64,000 nt of DNA from Cristatella mucedo (GCA_009760855.2 WPIO01000006.1:8751001-8815000), one strand, 5' to 3'; shown: positions 9,570 through 21,322, counted from the stretch's first letter. Notes: generated by a model from the letters alone, not told the origin. Numbers and translations are program-made.

Positions 9570-10984
9570 ATGTAATTTATCTCCGTCTGTAACTCCAAAG
9601 AGCCACTAAGGCTGTGTGGGTGTTACGTAGAAGAGATTCGTATAGCACTCTCACAGCCTAATCGGCTTTCGGTACGCATTCGGTAGCCAAACGAATTCAT
9701 CTCACTCAGCAAAGAGAAAGTGAGAAGCATATAGGACTGAGGAGAGCAGTTAAGGAGTAAGTAGCATGAAAGTAGCAGCTCAGGACCGCTGGAAAGGATG
9801 TGCCATAGTCGGTAGTAGGAGAGTACTTTTCGTTGCGTAAGATTCGTGGAAGTGAGTATTAAAGTCTAGGACCTGCAGAGCAAAAGCATCTGTTCGGACG
9901 GTCTTTAAGCGGAAGAATGGAGCAGCTAATTTAGAGTCCATACAGGACCTGAGTGAACGAGAAGGCTGATGGAGCAGGAATTCAGCTATGTGTGGAGGAG
10001 CCCAGCCGTGGCGGGCCTTGTGGGTCAGAGTAAGAAATTTGCTCTTTATGATTTAGTCAACCGGCACCCATCGTAGCTCTTTTAGCAAAGGAGATGCATG
10101 GTAAAACGACTGGGATTTGCAAACTAGCCTGGCAGCAATATTCATAGCCAGCTGCAGTGGCCTAGTGGCTTTGTTTGGTAGCCCTTGCCAAAAGGGAATT
10201 ACAATAATGTAGCCGTGACAGAACTAGTTATATTTTTTTTACAAGTCATCTTGGAAGACAGCTCGTAATCTTAGATAGGGGTCAGACGAGATGGCAAGCT
10301 GCTGAAGCATTCTTCTTAAAGAAGCTTTCAAAATTTAGGTAGCTTTCGAAGACGGCAAATAAATTCCAAGTATACAGTGATGGTTGCACAGCGGCATCAC
10401 CTATTAGAAGAGCAAAGCCTTATAATCTAGTCACACGCTAGGGGTGTCCTATGAGCAGCTGTTTAGTTTTATCTTCGTTTAGTTGTAAGAAGAAATTTGT
10501 TGACATCCAATATCGAATGTCAGCAAGGCAAGCATTCAGTTTATCAGTTGATACAGCAGATTCCGAAGGTTTGAATGAAAAATACAGCTGAGTGTCGTAA
10601 GCATTAAATTGACATTCTATTTCGCGAGCTTTAATCAATATTCCCAGAAGTTATGGATAAATGGAATACAGCAACTGAACGAAGACGCACCTTTGAGAGA
10701 ATCCACAGGTGACTGGTCTGGTGGATGAGACCTGACCCCCACGAAATACTGATTGAACACGATCAGATAAGTAGAATTTAAACCGCGCCAAAGCCTCTTC
10801 TGCCAGACCGATTTTTGTTCTCAATCGTTCAAGTAGGACATCGTGATCGATGGTGTCGAAGCAGCTGATAGATATCGCAGCGCTAGGGCAGTGGCATTTC
10901 CGTCATCATTGCTGCATAGGATGTCATTGGTAACACGAGGAGAGCAGTTTCTGTGAAGTGTTGCCGCTTGAACCGCGATTGAAA
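9570..10984 (-). mobile_element. LINE family B, 1.4 kb, inserted in LINE A
   Basis: Longest LINE B copy here. From the 5' end (10984) downward it encodes QSRFKRQHFTETALL, the RT domain with CFDTIDHDVLLERL, a decayed motif where GVPQG is expected, NAYDTQLYFSFKP (the YADD box decayed to AYD), LNEDKTKQLLIG, and then the conserved C-terminus and 3' UTR ending in a TTACA-type tail. Many stops and frameshifts, so it is dead. It is 5' truncated inside the RT gene. The repeat TTGTA flanks it at 9565-9569 and 10985-10989, and the host LINE A continues exactly beyond, which shows a nested insertion. Confidence 0.85.
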
Positions 10985-12100
10985 TTGTAGTGGCAGCATG
11001 CAGAGTGCAAGCGCGCATAAGCACACGAATCACGAAGATCCGCTAAAGGCTGTGAAAAATAGATGCGTTTTTAGTTTTTAGTTAAATGTGGTTGAGTCAC
11101 AGCATGTTGAGACGCAAGTCTGTAGTTAGTTCTTGGCTTTGGGAGAATATAACTAAAGGCACAGTGTCCAAAGGATTTATGTTCATATGAGGTACGGGTA
11201 AACGATTAGATTCCGAAAAGTGTGGTTTAAGATGCTTAGCCTTGCGGGGGGGGGGAGGATCTGATAGGTAGGCTGGAGCCGAAGAATTAAGGGACCTACA
11301 TTTTAATAACAGAACCTTGAAGTCAATGAATTGCTTGACTAGGAGCCAGGGCAGGACAACTAGAAGTGGCGTGACGCGGCAACTGGGACGCTTACGACAG
11401 ATAAGCCTAGCTACCGAGTTTTGCACCAGCTGTAAGCGTCTGAGTGCACATGCTGGTAGACCAGCAAACAGTGAGTTACAGAAGCCGAGACGGGATGTCA
11501 CAAACGCGTAGACTAACTATGAAGTGGTATCCCTATCTCAACAGGAAAGGTCACTTTGGAATAGGACATCAAGATTGGATTGCAGAGTTAACATGAGATA
11601 GGCTGGCAGAGCTGATTTTGAGCTTTAAGTTTCCAAATTTTGAATTTTATGTGGTTCGCATTTAATTATAAGGTCAATTTTATCCTCATTCAGTCTAAGA
11701 AATCTTGCTGCCATCCATTCGCGAATGTCATTAATACATGAAGCAAGGAAGTTGAGAGATTTATACGTGCTGGACGAATAAAAGCAAAGGTACACGTGAG
11801 TGTCGTCTGCATAGAAGTGAAAGCTTATATTATACCTGGCAGTCACATCGGTTAGAGACAGAGTATAAACACTGAAAAACCGAGCCAAGCGCAGCAGAGC
11901 TCGGAGGTAATCTATACTTCAATGACTCCTCGGGTGATCTGTGTCCGTTCACTAATACCCTGAAGTCTCTTACTGAGATAGGACTTGAAGTATTGCAGTG
12001 CAGTGCCGGCGACGCCCAGGGGAAACGAGAGGCGCTCGATAATTACTTGGTGATTGATAATTTCAAAAGCTGCAGCAAGATCGAGCACGCCGTGAAGGCT
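10985..12100 (-). mobile_element. LINE A, RT domain and C-terminus (part 2 of an interrupted copy)
   Basis: Continues the element begun at 9384. Frames on the minus strand give LDLAAAFEIINHQVIIERL (about 12020-12095), [14 protein letters not shown] with an intact YADD box (about 11790-11830), MTSRLGFCNSL, LPACALRRLQLVQNSVARL and the family A C-terminus. Frameshifts occur near 11520 and 11890. It is more diverged than the 29-32 kb copy and is 5' truncated near 12100. A poly-G run (about 11246) interrupts the C-terminus. Confidence 0.85.
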
Positions 12101-14720
12101 GGCAGTGACAAGTGACTCCTTTAGCCACTCCATGGTTAGGAAATCGCGGAAGCCTTTCGTGTGGTGCCACCACGCTGAGGCGCTGCAGGGCTGGGAGAGC
12201 GGCTGCAGGAGCGAATCGTCATCGAGCCGCTGCCTTCTATTCATTTTAAGCGAGCTAAATGGACTTCCAGGTGGCCGGCCATCGACGCACATTTTACGAG
12301 CGAGTTGGTTTCGAGAGTCAGGGCGGGGCGATCGTTTTCTCTGCGATTAGTCAAAATATGAGAGCGGCAGACTTGCTGCTAGCAGGTGCGAAGAGGGTAA
12401 TTCTTACCCGACTGTTCTTACGAGACCCGGGCCCGGCCCAAGACGCACGTACGGTGAGCAGCATTCGGCTCTGCGTATTTGGAGAATAAATTGCCTTTGT
12501 TGAAGTAGGGTCCGACTTTTCTGGAGGTTGGCACACGTTCGGTGAGCTGCTCGATACTCTGGAAGATATAAGTTAGGCAGCAGAAGGAATCTTTCCGGGT
12601 CTTTCTCTGTGCGACTTCTGTGCTCGCCGCATCGAGACACTCCTCCAGAAGGAGGCAATTTAGTTTAAATTTCGGATGCAACTCGATATGCGTGCCGTGG
12701 TAGAGCATCTTCTTGGTACAGATTAGGTACCCCCCAAACGAGAGACGTCAGCGTTGTTTTTCTGCAGATGAGCCGAGGATGCTGAGCTTCGGGCGATCTG
12801 CAGAAAATTCAGTGCGACGGGATTGTCACCTTTATTAGTGGCCGGGAAGTAGTTCCAGGCGGTGGGCCTTCTGTAGGCAAGATTCGTGATCGCTTCCCGC
12901 AGGAGGCCACCATTTGATTTAGCAAGATTATCACACTATCTCCGGCTATGCTGACAAAGTGCCCTCCGAGTGGTTCGATCTCGAAGCAGCTCTGAGGTGG
13001 CCACCGGGCCAGAGCTCTGTGGCATTGGAATTGCCGAGTTTGCTATGCACGTCATCTAGCGTGTGGTGCTTTAGTGTCTGCACTTACGGACCAGTAAAGC
13101 AATAAATATCTGACCGAAATCAGACATAAATTACTGCAGCGAAAAGCTGGGCTAAACTCGTAAATCAAGTTTCACTTCGATTCGTCTAAAATTGGCCGCG
13201 TTATGGAAGTTACAAAGCACGAATGTACACGATAAATGATGCTATCTAAAAGTCACAAGTTTATACATCAGCAAGCTACAAACATGTATATCGATGCATC
13301 AATGTCTAACAAACTGAGACACAAATTGTATGTAATTCAGAGATCGGTAAATGTGGTGTATATAGATACATTGCACCCGGTTTACTCCCGACTTAGACAT
13401 GGTTTGCATACTAACTTGTTCATTTCAATTAAATCTTCAAACATTCCGATCTCATTTCTAACATGTTTGCATTTCAAAAAGAACCCTAAAAATATGTTCA
13501 ATCGTTGGACCAATTATATCGGAGGTTTTATATTTACCCTTACAAAAAAGCTCTTTAAGATTGCAATACGTCATTCCTAGTACCTCGACCAGTGCCGTTC
13601 TTATCACACAGTCACCGAGCTGTTGATTTTTTATAGCGAAATCGGTGCTTAATCAGATATTGATGCATGCTAGGTAAATAAAAAAAAGTAATTCCCGCAT
13701 GAAAAACTTAAGTAGAGTATGTAGATGATGTGAAAGAGTTTAGAGAAAGCATTCATTATCGAGCAGCTAATAGCAACTGGCAGAGAATCGTCGCCTCAAC
13801 AGACGAATGAGCTCGATTATTCTTAAGGCAGCTCTAGAAAAGGTGACAAGCCGCTTCTAACAGACAGGTGCGAAAGGAAATAGAGCACTAGCTGCGCAAA
13901 CTTAGTACATACAAATAAAAGCTGGTTTATCACCTTTAGGAGGTGATACTGCAGAGCAATATAGCGAGGCCTGGATGAGGAGCTACGTCTCGGACGTCCT
14001 TGATAGCCAGGTAGATCCCACGATTAACTCAGATAATATCCACCACGATTCGCCTCGATTCACCGCAAATATACTTTAAAAAGCTACTGTTTATTGTTGC
14101 AAACATTTTGTTTGTTTCGCACTTCATAAGATGCACGAAATTCTGCTAAGATATTCACTACCGGCGGCAGCGAAAATTAACTGACCAGGTCTTTGGTTTG
14201 CACTGTGATCCCCTTTCACTCTATGGACAGGGTCACTAGAATTGGCAATCGGTTTGTAGTAACATTTGGAGTGCATGCACTCTGCACACTGCCCTGTGTA
14301 ACGTGAGATCGTTATTCAATTTTGTGGCAGCTCGATTGTGCTAGGTAGCGCTAGATTTTAGTAAACCATTGATGCTGCATTGTCAGGAATCTGACATGCG
14401 TGCTATATGTAAATGTAGACTAGCAGCTTTTCCTTAGTAATAGCGACATAATTTAAGTCTTAGTATTTTAGGGAATTTAGTACTTCATTTTAGTCATCTA
14501 AGAGTGACTTACGTATGATGAGCGACCAGTAGGAGGCGCTCCGGTTAGCTCAGGCTGACCAAGTGTGAGATTACATTCAGAAAGCTGCGAGTTGTGGCAT
14601 GTTTTGACGAAGTTTGAGGCATCAATTAGTGGCTGACTAAATGTGTATGTTTTTTCGATAACTACCCGAGAAGTCATTATTAGCCACTCCTGGCTGGCAA
14701 GGAAACTTAGCAAACGCGAG
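12101..14720. other. Unannotated stretch, possible old LINE remnant
   Basis: Minus-strand frames at 12404-12708 look protein-like without a recognisable family. About 12720-12900 on the minus strand reads YRRPTAWNYFPATNKG, reminiscent of the conserved C-terminal WNSLP segment of CR1/L2 LINEs, so an old LINE remnant is possible. The rest (13050-14720) is AT-rich and shows nothing. Confidence 0.3.
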
Positions 14721-14866
14721 TACGCTGGTTGGTCTAGCGGTTAAGGTGCTCGCCCCGACCAAGGTCTGACTGAGGTCGTGGGCTCGAGCCCTGAGGCATA
14801 TGTGAAGCGCCTGAATAGAAATTAAGTTCTCTTGGGGTGCTATATAAATGAATTATATTTATATTA
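14721..14866 (+). mobile_element. SINE1, second full copy
   Basis: Aligns end to end with the copy at 748-894. It has the tRNA-like head with GGTCTAGCGGTTAAGG, the B-box-like GGGCTCGAGCC, then AATAGAAATTAAGTTCTCT, GGGGTGCTATATAAATG and an AT-rich tail. Confidence 0.8.
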
Positions 14867-15425
14867 CCATCTCATTCTTAAGGGAATCCTTAGTGTATAG
14901 TCCCAGCAATGCGAGTGACGTCCTAGCACCATGTTCGTTTGTTTGCGAATCATTAGCGACGTAGTCAAAGTGGATCTGACTTCTGCCCTGGTACTGACAT
15001 CTGGTCCATCTACCATTGAGCAGCAGGCCCGATGCAAACGGAGTGCCAAACTTGTCAGGTGAGCAGCTTGCGATGGCTTGTAGTGGAACTGCTAGTGAGC
15101 CATGTGGCTGTCTAGCAAGCCACAAGAACAGTCAAATCTAGTTTGAGACCATAGCTTGGCTGACTACCCACAATGCTCTGGCTCCTGCACACCAGCTGTG
15201 ACTGTAGCCCCTTCTCTGCACGCTAGATGGCAGTCGTTATATATGCGAAGCGTGCGATCATCGAACGAGTAACCAGCTGAGCTTCACCCTACGCCCTTCA
15301 GCCTCTGCCCTATTTCGGCTCCTTTACTTTCCTTCTATTGGCCGGGAATTACTATCTCTCCGTCTCCGTAGAACTAAATGCCATTCAAAGACTCTCCACT
15401 TTAAGGCAGCCGTGCGGTACATTAG
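14867..15425. other. Unannotated stretch
   Basis: Two overlapping minus-strand open frames (14859-15125 and 14864-15049) have no recognisable content. Nothing else seen. Confidence 0.4.
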
Positions 15426-15747
15426 CTATAAAGATGTACCGGCTGCTCCCACTGAGTTGCCTAACTGGCACGATGAATTAGCCAAAGCGTAAAGATCGAC
15501 CTTCATCATTGGTTGCCTGAGCTGTGCTCCGATGCCAGTGCGTTCCCGAAAAGTGATCGGTTGAGATAGGAGCAGTTCATTCGACTCGGCGGACGACGGC
15601 CATTTCTCTCCGGAAGAAAAGGGCACCGAGCTCTTCTCGCTGTCCGACACCCGATGACCATCTGCTGCTTGCGTCGTTCTATGCCGGCCTTTTGTCTGGC
15701 ATTGCTCAAATGCCAAACTTTGGATAGCATCGTCGGGTCTTGCCAGC
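15426..15747 (-). CDS. Candidate cytoplasmic C-terminal exon of membrane protein
   Basis: Minus strand, open to TAG at 15426. The translation is polar and Ser/Glu-rich (SDSEKSSVPFSSGEKWPSS, ESNELLLSQPITFRERTG, MMKVDLYALANSSCQ), as in receptor cytoplasmic tails. If the acceptor is GTGACAG (exon start 15747), its phase fits the donor of the transmembrane exon at 16636-16732, making one protein with a helix, RRRR and this tail. The acceptor is only moderately good. A better acceptor (TTTTTTACCTCAG, near 15873) leads into a different frame of the same region, so the exact splice is unresolved. Confidence 0.35.
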
Positions 15748-16635
15748 CTGTCACGAGGCGGCACCGAGTGCCTAGCAGGCTCCAGCGGCCTCGATCCATG
15801 ACCCAGCTAGGGCTACTTCGCTTGCGAGTTGCACAAGTCAAAATTCCAGCTCCAATAGCGTATTTTAAAGTTGCTGAGGTAAAAAAGCTAGCAGTTGGAT
15901 CTCGGCTCTAGGCTGGCGGTCCGCCTCTCGGCGGTCACTGCCCGTCCTGGGCTACCTGCCGGCATTTCCTTGGGGCTCTTAACTGAGTGTCTCAAGCCCC
16001 TCGATCGCTATTCTGTATTGAAGGCCTTCGAAAACACTCCGCCATCAAAATTACCGCTTCGCCAGCGACCGCTGCCGGAGGCCCTAAGTGAATTCCGATA
16101 TTCATTGGAGAAGCCAGGAGCGTCGAAGCAGCGGACCGCTTGAGGAAAGTCACGTGTGCAACTGCGTGAATCGACGCTGCTGGTCGCGGGGCGGCGCGTA
16201 TGCTCTTCACTCGCCGATCGACCAAAGCAGATGCCGCGGCTGCAGCTACTGTACTCGATTTCCGACGACTGCTGCTGAACTTATCACCTTTATTATTGTC
16301 ACCTATCGAAATATCCATGACCGGCCAAAAACGGTTCGCTCTACGTGGCAAGGCTTTCCGCCGACGACTCTCGATCGTCTTACATGCTTGGGTACGCCCA
16401 TTTTCAAGAACGAGGCGCTGAATTCAGCTCTAGGGACCAGCCACGCTGACACGTCCGTTTCTCTCCTCTCTCGTCGTCGCTCTCAGCAAAAGTAGAGCTG
16501 TGAACGCACAGCGGCATGCCTACAAAGCTTCATTAACGCTCTACGAGGACAGCCAGAGAGTTTAGGAAATTTTGACTAGCTTGCCAGACACAGTTGCAAG
16601 AAGACGGTTTTGTTTACGCAGACACAGCCACTCAC

Positions 16636-16732
16636 CTTCCGACCCTTCTTCTCCTGACCCACAGGACAGTCAGAACGAGTGCTATTGCCAGCACTGCAGC
16701 TGCCGCGCATGCGCCAGTAATGACGAAGAAGT
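16636..16732 (-). CDS. Transmembrane-helix exon, 97 nt, unknown receptor
   Basis: Minus-strand exon bounded by a strong acceptor (CACTCCTTTTAG) and a perfect donor (GGAAG|GTGAGT). It is open as 2 nt, 31 codons, 2 nt. The codons give FFVITGACAAAAVLAIALV followed by LTVLWVRRRRVG: one hydrophobic helix of about 23 residues and a basic stop-transfer run, the pattern of a type I single-pass membrane protein. Extracellular exons should lie at higher coordinates and the tail at lower ones (see 15426-15747). No family can be named. The agreement of splice sites, phase and topology makes this the best exon by signal. Confidence 0.55.
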
Positions 16733-17393
16733 CTAAAAGGAGTGCACGTACATGAGATGCCGAGCTTCCAAGGCACCATACAAGAGGACCGCAGGCACAA
16801 GAGAACAATTTACGCGCTCGTATGGTAAGCAGGCTGCCGAAGAGCGTTGCTGCATTTGCATGAAATACCGCCGAGCAGACAATGTGTCGGATCGCATATA
16901 TATGCCGCTGCAAAATCATCTTCAAATGACTGCAGAGAGCTACAGCAACAGCTAGTCAACAGTGCCGTTTGGGGCACAACGGCGCCGCTTGGTGCAGCCG
17001 CTACAGCTATGGGTAGGGGCTCCGGGAAAAGCCGAACGCTATGGCACGACGTGCTCCATTGGAGCTCGTTCGAACGTCAGCAGAGCTCTGAGGGCATACA
17101 CCGCTACTGCAATCGAGTTGGTGGTTGGCCGTGTATTGCATGAGAACAAGCGAGCGAAATCTCGTTAAACTTTACGGATGCACTTTAACAATATATAGGG
17201 TATTGCAACAGGCAATTCAAGTTGGAGCTTCGTACAGACGATTTCTGGTGGATTTGTGACAGATTGCAGTGGATTGCCGTAGCGGCCCGTGTCTTTGTAA
17301 CGCATTTTCTCGAGAACGTGCGAGGACTGCTGCACGAATTTCAGTGGGCACGTTACAATGACGGCAAAATAGAATATTTGATCATAATTATAG
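16733..17393. other. Unannotated, intron or upstream exons
   Basis: Probably intron of the minus-strand gene at 16636-16732 if that gene is real. Plus-strand open frames at 16752-17168 have no recognisable domains. Confidence 0.35.
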
Positions 17394-17658
17394 TTTCGCT
17401 CTGCCAGTTTTGGGTGATTTTCTGCTCAGCTATAGCGGATTTTGTGAACTTCGGCTATGCTTGCACCCAGCACTCCGCAATTCCTCGAATCCCTCTTCGA
17501 GGGGGAGTGGTGCTAGCCCGCCTGTCGAGCCTGGACGTAGTGGCTCAAGACGCACTCGTGTGGCGGTTTCGCAGGCCGCTCGCTTCGCTGAGGCCGACCA
17601 AGCAGATACCGTTGAGATATTCCCTAGCGCCGAGCAACTCCACCGACCACGCCTCTAG
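17394..17658 (+). CDS. Candidate terminal exon, unknown
   Basis: The acceptor-like TGATCATAATTATAG ends at 17393. An open frame of 88 codons runs to TAG at 17656 (FALPVLGDFLLSYSGFCELR, then a Ser/Arg-rich middle, then FAEADQADTVEIFPSAEQLH). An overlapping frame (17222-17803, 193 codons) contains a hydrophobic run (EYLIIIIVSLCQFWVIFCSA). Only one, or neither, can be coding. The downstream region is GC-rich. Confidence 0.25.
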
Positions 17659-18891
17659 TGCGGCCAGTCTTGCCTTAATTAAGACAAGCGAGCTAGCGGC
17701 CGATGCCGACGGTCAGCGACTGCCAGGCACCGACGAGGTCACCGCACTCGCCATAATCCGTTGCCCGCATTATTCTTGCCTTCGCGGTCGAGTCCCACCA
17801 TAATTAATTTGCCGCCGCAACCATGCATTTGATTTGCCATAGCCCCCCTCCCTCCATCCACCTAGCTTCGACCGATGGTTAAGTCCCTGCAGGACGTAGC
17901 CACAGCAGGCTGTTAATTTCAGCTGCGGTCTGCCACTACCGCGAGTCTTATAGTTAGCGACTCAGCGAGCTGCGACCGTGTACGGTCGGGCGGATCCCGG
18001 GATTTGCAAAAGGATTTGGACCGAGACCTTCTGCGCCCGTGACGGGCGCATATGCAGCCGCATCGTGCGTGAATGCAGCCACGTCGTGCACGGCTGGCAG
18101 ATTGCTCCTGCGAAGGGCGGGGTTGGGGCGCCAGCCTCCGCCCTAGGCCTGGCTAGGAGCCTGAACATATCGCCTTGCAGAGGTGCTCTCGCAGCGGCTC
18201 CTTATTCAGCAACGTCATACCGACCGTGCCCGGCGCCTCGCACCGCACCGCGGGCAGATGCTGAGCGGCACGCTGAGAGCGGCGCTGAGACTGGAGCGGA
18301 CACATCCCCGAGTCATTCGGCTAAGCATCTCGGTGGGCGACGTTGTTTTCTCTAGAAACCCCAGGGACCACCGACGGAGTACCTGGCCGTGCGTTATTGG
18401 CTACTGGCCCATGCAAGCGCCGAATGTCGCTGCGTGCGTTGATTCTGGATTCAACAGGGCGCCCACGCCATCCCAAAACAGCGACGGCACGAATAGTGGA
18501 GTACAGAGATATGGCAAAAGTGTCTACAGCCGTCTCCCCGATATGGGAGCCTTCCGTTTATCCATTTCCCATCGCGAGAATGCATGTGCTGCACCCTCAC
18601 GTAGAATTCTCACTTAGCATAATGCCGCCCTAGCTACCGTTCTTACCGCGCTGTTTGTCCTTCGCTCGTCGCTCGTCGCCATCTTGCTGGTTCCCCGACG
18701 CCGCTTCTTTTGCACCTCTCTACTCGCGGCGTTGCGGCTAAGCACGCTATTCGGTGTAGTAACTCCGTGAATGTACACGACCTGCCGGTAATGTCGCAGC
18801 CCGCGCCGGCATCACGTAGCTGCGTTGCTTCAGCATTATGTAGCTGGTCGACGGCTGTCCGGTTCCTTAAGTTAGTTGCGAAAATGTTGCA

Positions 18892-18892
<1 letters not shown>
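17659..18892. other. GC-rich island with overlapping open frames
   Basis: CpG-rich DNA with long open frames in all plus frames (17978-18355, 18183-18617, 18343-18633). An acceptor-like GCCTTGCAG ends near 18180. One frame (18343-18633) ends with ARIVEYRDMAKVSTAVSP and PSVYPFPIARMHVLHPHVEF, which reads like a folded domain, but I cannot assign it. Strand and frame are undecided. Confidence 0.3.
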
Positions 18893-18922
<30 letters not shown>

Positions 18923-18928
18923 CATATA
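18893..18928. repeat. (TA)n microsatellite
   Basis: Uninterrupted TA repeat of about 15 units with CATA-containing edges. Confidence 0.95.
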
Positions 18929-19924
18929 CCCTAGTGGTGCTGTGCGGCTTACCACAAGGTGCCAAATTGTAAACCTTAGAGCCTGTCAACTCGTGTAGGC
19001 AGCTTTTACACAAGGGCAACTTCGACGGCACCTCTAACGCGATTCCATGGTGACTTAGTTTTTCTACAGCGTCCGCTATCGGCAGCGGCCGAGCGTCTTT
19101 CAAATCCGATGCGTCGTTGGGACGCTCCTTTCGTTCGGCAGAGGTTCGCTGCAGGACGCCGCACTGCAGGCTACGCAGGCCGCGTCGGTCATTTCAAAGA
19201 ATAGCTCAGGCGATTCTCTCCCTTAAGTGGCGAAACTGAATCAGACAGTGAACTCAGTGAACTTTACCCGGAAAACCGCTGCAGCGGGCATAGGTGGTAG
19301 AAGCCGCGACGGAATGGGCGGCATAATTCTTGCGATCGCAACGGTACTTAGTAGTTGCTACTAATCGAGCACGGTGGAAAGAGGAGTACAAATATATCGG
19401 GTTCAACCGCAATTTGAGATACTACAGAAATTCAGCCTAATTGCTCTACTCAAATGTGCTGTCTAAAAAAAGCTCATTATATGCAGTGAGGCTAGTCGCT
19501 CACTGGCCGTTCCGTCAAACAAGCAGACACATCCTCGTAGAACTGGTGTGGCGAGAGATCGAATGGCCACACCTAGAGCCACCCACTGTGGCAAGCTTTG
19601 TAAAACGCCGATCCGGCACTCACCAAGAGACGCTCTGACGCCGTTGCTGGAGCTACTTGTGGACTGCGTAGTTGACGAACAGATCACACGACTCAAGTCG
19701 TCGCTCCATTCAGCACCTGGCACCATGTTGGCGGAGTTGCCATTGCAACCGGCGAGTTCGCCGTCGTCCGCGTCATCAAACAAATGCATGCCGACACTAA
19801 AATCGTGAAAAAGTGCCCGCCATTTGAATGAGCTGAATCCGTCAAGGCGACAGCTTTAACAAAGCGGCAGCATGTCGCCGAGAATGAAAATAGATGCGGC
19901 AAATTTAAGCAGCTGTCAACGGCT

Positions 19925-19929
<5 letters not shown>
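18929..19929. other. Unannotated with opposing open frames
   Basis: A plus ORF (19548-19808) includes an amphipathic stretch LTPLLELLVDCVVDEQITRL and a Ser/Pro-rich end. The antisense frame (19463-19789) is also open and starts with an acidic MHLFDDADDGEL. One of them may be an exon; neither is recognised. Confidence 0.3.
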
Positions 19930-19986
<57 letters not shown>

Positions 19987-20015
19987 ACTTTCTCTTTCTC
20001 TCCCTCTCTCTCTCC
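19930..20015. repeat. (TC)n microsatellite
   Basis: About 26 pure TC units to 19982, then an interrupted TC/CCCTCT run to about 20015. Confidence 0.95.
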
Positions 20016-20154
20016 AACGTCATACAGCAATAGACGAGATGGATTTTGTTGACAAAGCAAATGAATTCGGGCAGAACTATTTCCCTCCACCTGAGCGGTT
20101 GTAAGGATTTTCGGTCGGACTCAGTTCCTGCAGCAGCTCTCCTTCTCGGCAGGC

Positions 20155-20249
20155 AGTCATTTCACTTTACAGCAAATGTAAAGCACCTAGAGAGAGATTA
20201 AGTTCTCTGAGGGTGCTTTATCAAGTGAATTATTATTATTATTATTATT
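20155..20249 (+). mobile_element. LINE A 3' tail only
   Basis: CAGCAAATGTAAAGCACC, AGAGAGATTAAGTTCTCT, GAGGGTGCTTT and an (ATT)n tail. Only the last ~95 bp of the element. The stem reads GCACC/GGGTGC instead of the usual GCGCC/GGGCGC, so both arms changed together. Confidence 0.85.
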
Positions 20250-20448
20250 TCGAAAGGCTCTGTAGCCGCTAGAAACTTGCTAGGCGTAGTCATGAATGCA
20301 AACGATTTAATGCAAGCTGTTTCAATTACAAAAATGAAATGTTCAGAATGCTAGTACATGCAGGTAGTTGTATACTATAGAGCTACAGAAATTAAGAACC
20401 GCAATGTCGTCTCAGGAAGGGAAAACAAGGCCAGCACAATTGAAGTCT

Positions 20449-20481
20449 TTGTAATGTAATGTATCTCCGTCTGTAACTCCA
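20449..20481 (-). mobile_element. LINE B 3' tail fragment
   Basis: GTAATGTAATGTATCTCCG and CTGTAACTCCA match the reverse of the extreme 3' end of LINE B. Only about 33 bp. Confidence 0.6.
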
Positions 20482-20892
20482 CTATTGAAGTCTAGCTTCC
20501 TACCGCCTCATCGGTTGGCAGACTGCTTGGCATTCACTCAGTGCAGCCGAGCACGACAAGCATTGCTTCTGAGTGCACATGCACGTTTATCTCGTACGTA
20601 GTTACTGCGAGCTCCTGCTCATCGTGCGAGCGTGTTTAATCCGCAGTCAGTGTGTGACCTGTGAGCTCATGCGTGTTCAAATCTATGCTCAAGCAAATTT
20701 CTATATCAGTTTTTCCTCTGCGTCAACTGGCGCTCAGGTGTCTGTGGTCAATGCTATATTCGTTCTACTTTGCTCTATTTTGAGCTCAGTTTCATTCAAC
20801 TGTCGTGCCGCGTATTTTTCGGCGTTCCTCACGAGCATCGAGTTCGCTGGCGCTCATCTCGCCACGGCTTGGGCCACGGCGTCGGGTCGTCT
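20482..20892. other. Unannotated stretch
   Basis: An open plus frame (20573-20953) with hydrophobic patches runs into LINE B. No family recognised. Confidence 0.4.
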
Positions 20893-21322
20893 GTACCTAG
20901 CTGAAATGCTGCACCAATTTCTGCCTCTTCGTGAGGTCCTGCACGGACAATAAATTAGCTGTTCCATTCCTTCGCTTAAAGACCGTTGGCGACAGAAGCT
21001 TTAGTTCTGCAGGTCCCAGATTGTGGAACTCGCTCGGAACTCCACGACTCCTATGCAACGACAACTACTCTCCTGCTGCCCACCGTGGCTCGTCTTTTCC
21101 AGCGGTCCTGAGCTGCTACTTCCATGCTACTCGCTACCTCAACTGCTCTCCTGACTCAGCTATGCTTCCCAGTTTCTCCTTGTTTTGTGAGATGGAGTCA
21201 ATTGGCTACCGAATGCGTACCGAAAACCACTTAGGCTGTGAGTGTGCTATATTAAACTCCTGCGTAACACCCACAAAGTCTTTGCATTGTTATGGAGTTA
21301 CAGGTGGATACATTACATGACA
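20893..21322 (+). mobile_element. LINE B 3' fragment
   Basis: Starts at YLAEMLHQFLPL, frameshifts near 20945, then gives KLAVPFLRLKTVGDRSFSSA, NYSPAAHRGSSFPAVLSCYF and the rest of the family B C-terminus. The 3' UTR ends with TACATTACATGACATT. 5' truncated, inactive. Confidence 0.85.

Noticed and set aside
12404-12708. Protein-coding exon
   Set aside because: Two overlapping frames look equally plausible and the adjacent 12720-12900 may be an old LINE end, so this may be LINE UTR.
18343-18633. C2-domain-like end
   Set aside because: Only a loose resemblance; competing frames are equally open and no calcium-loop aspartates are seen.
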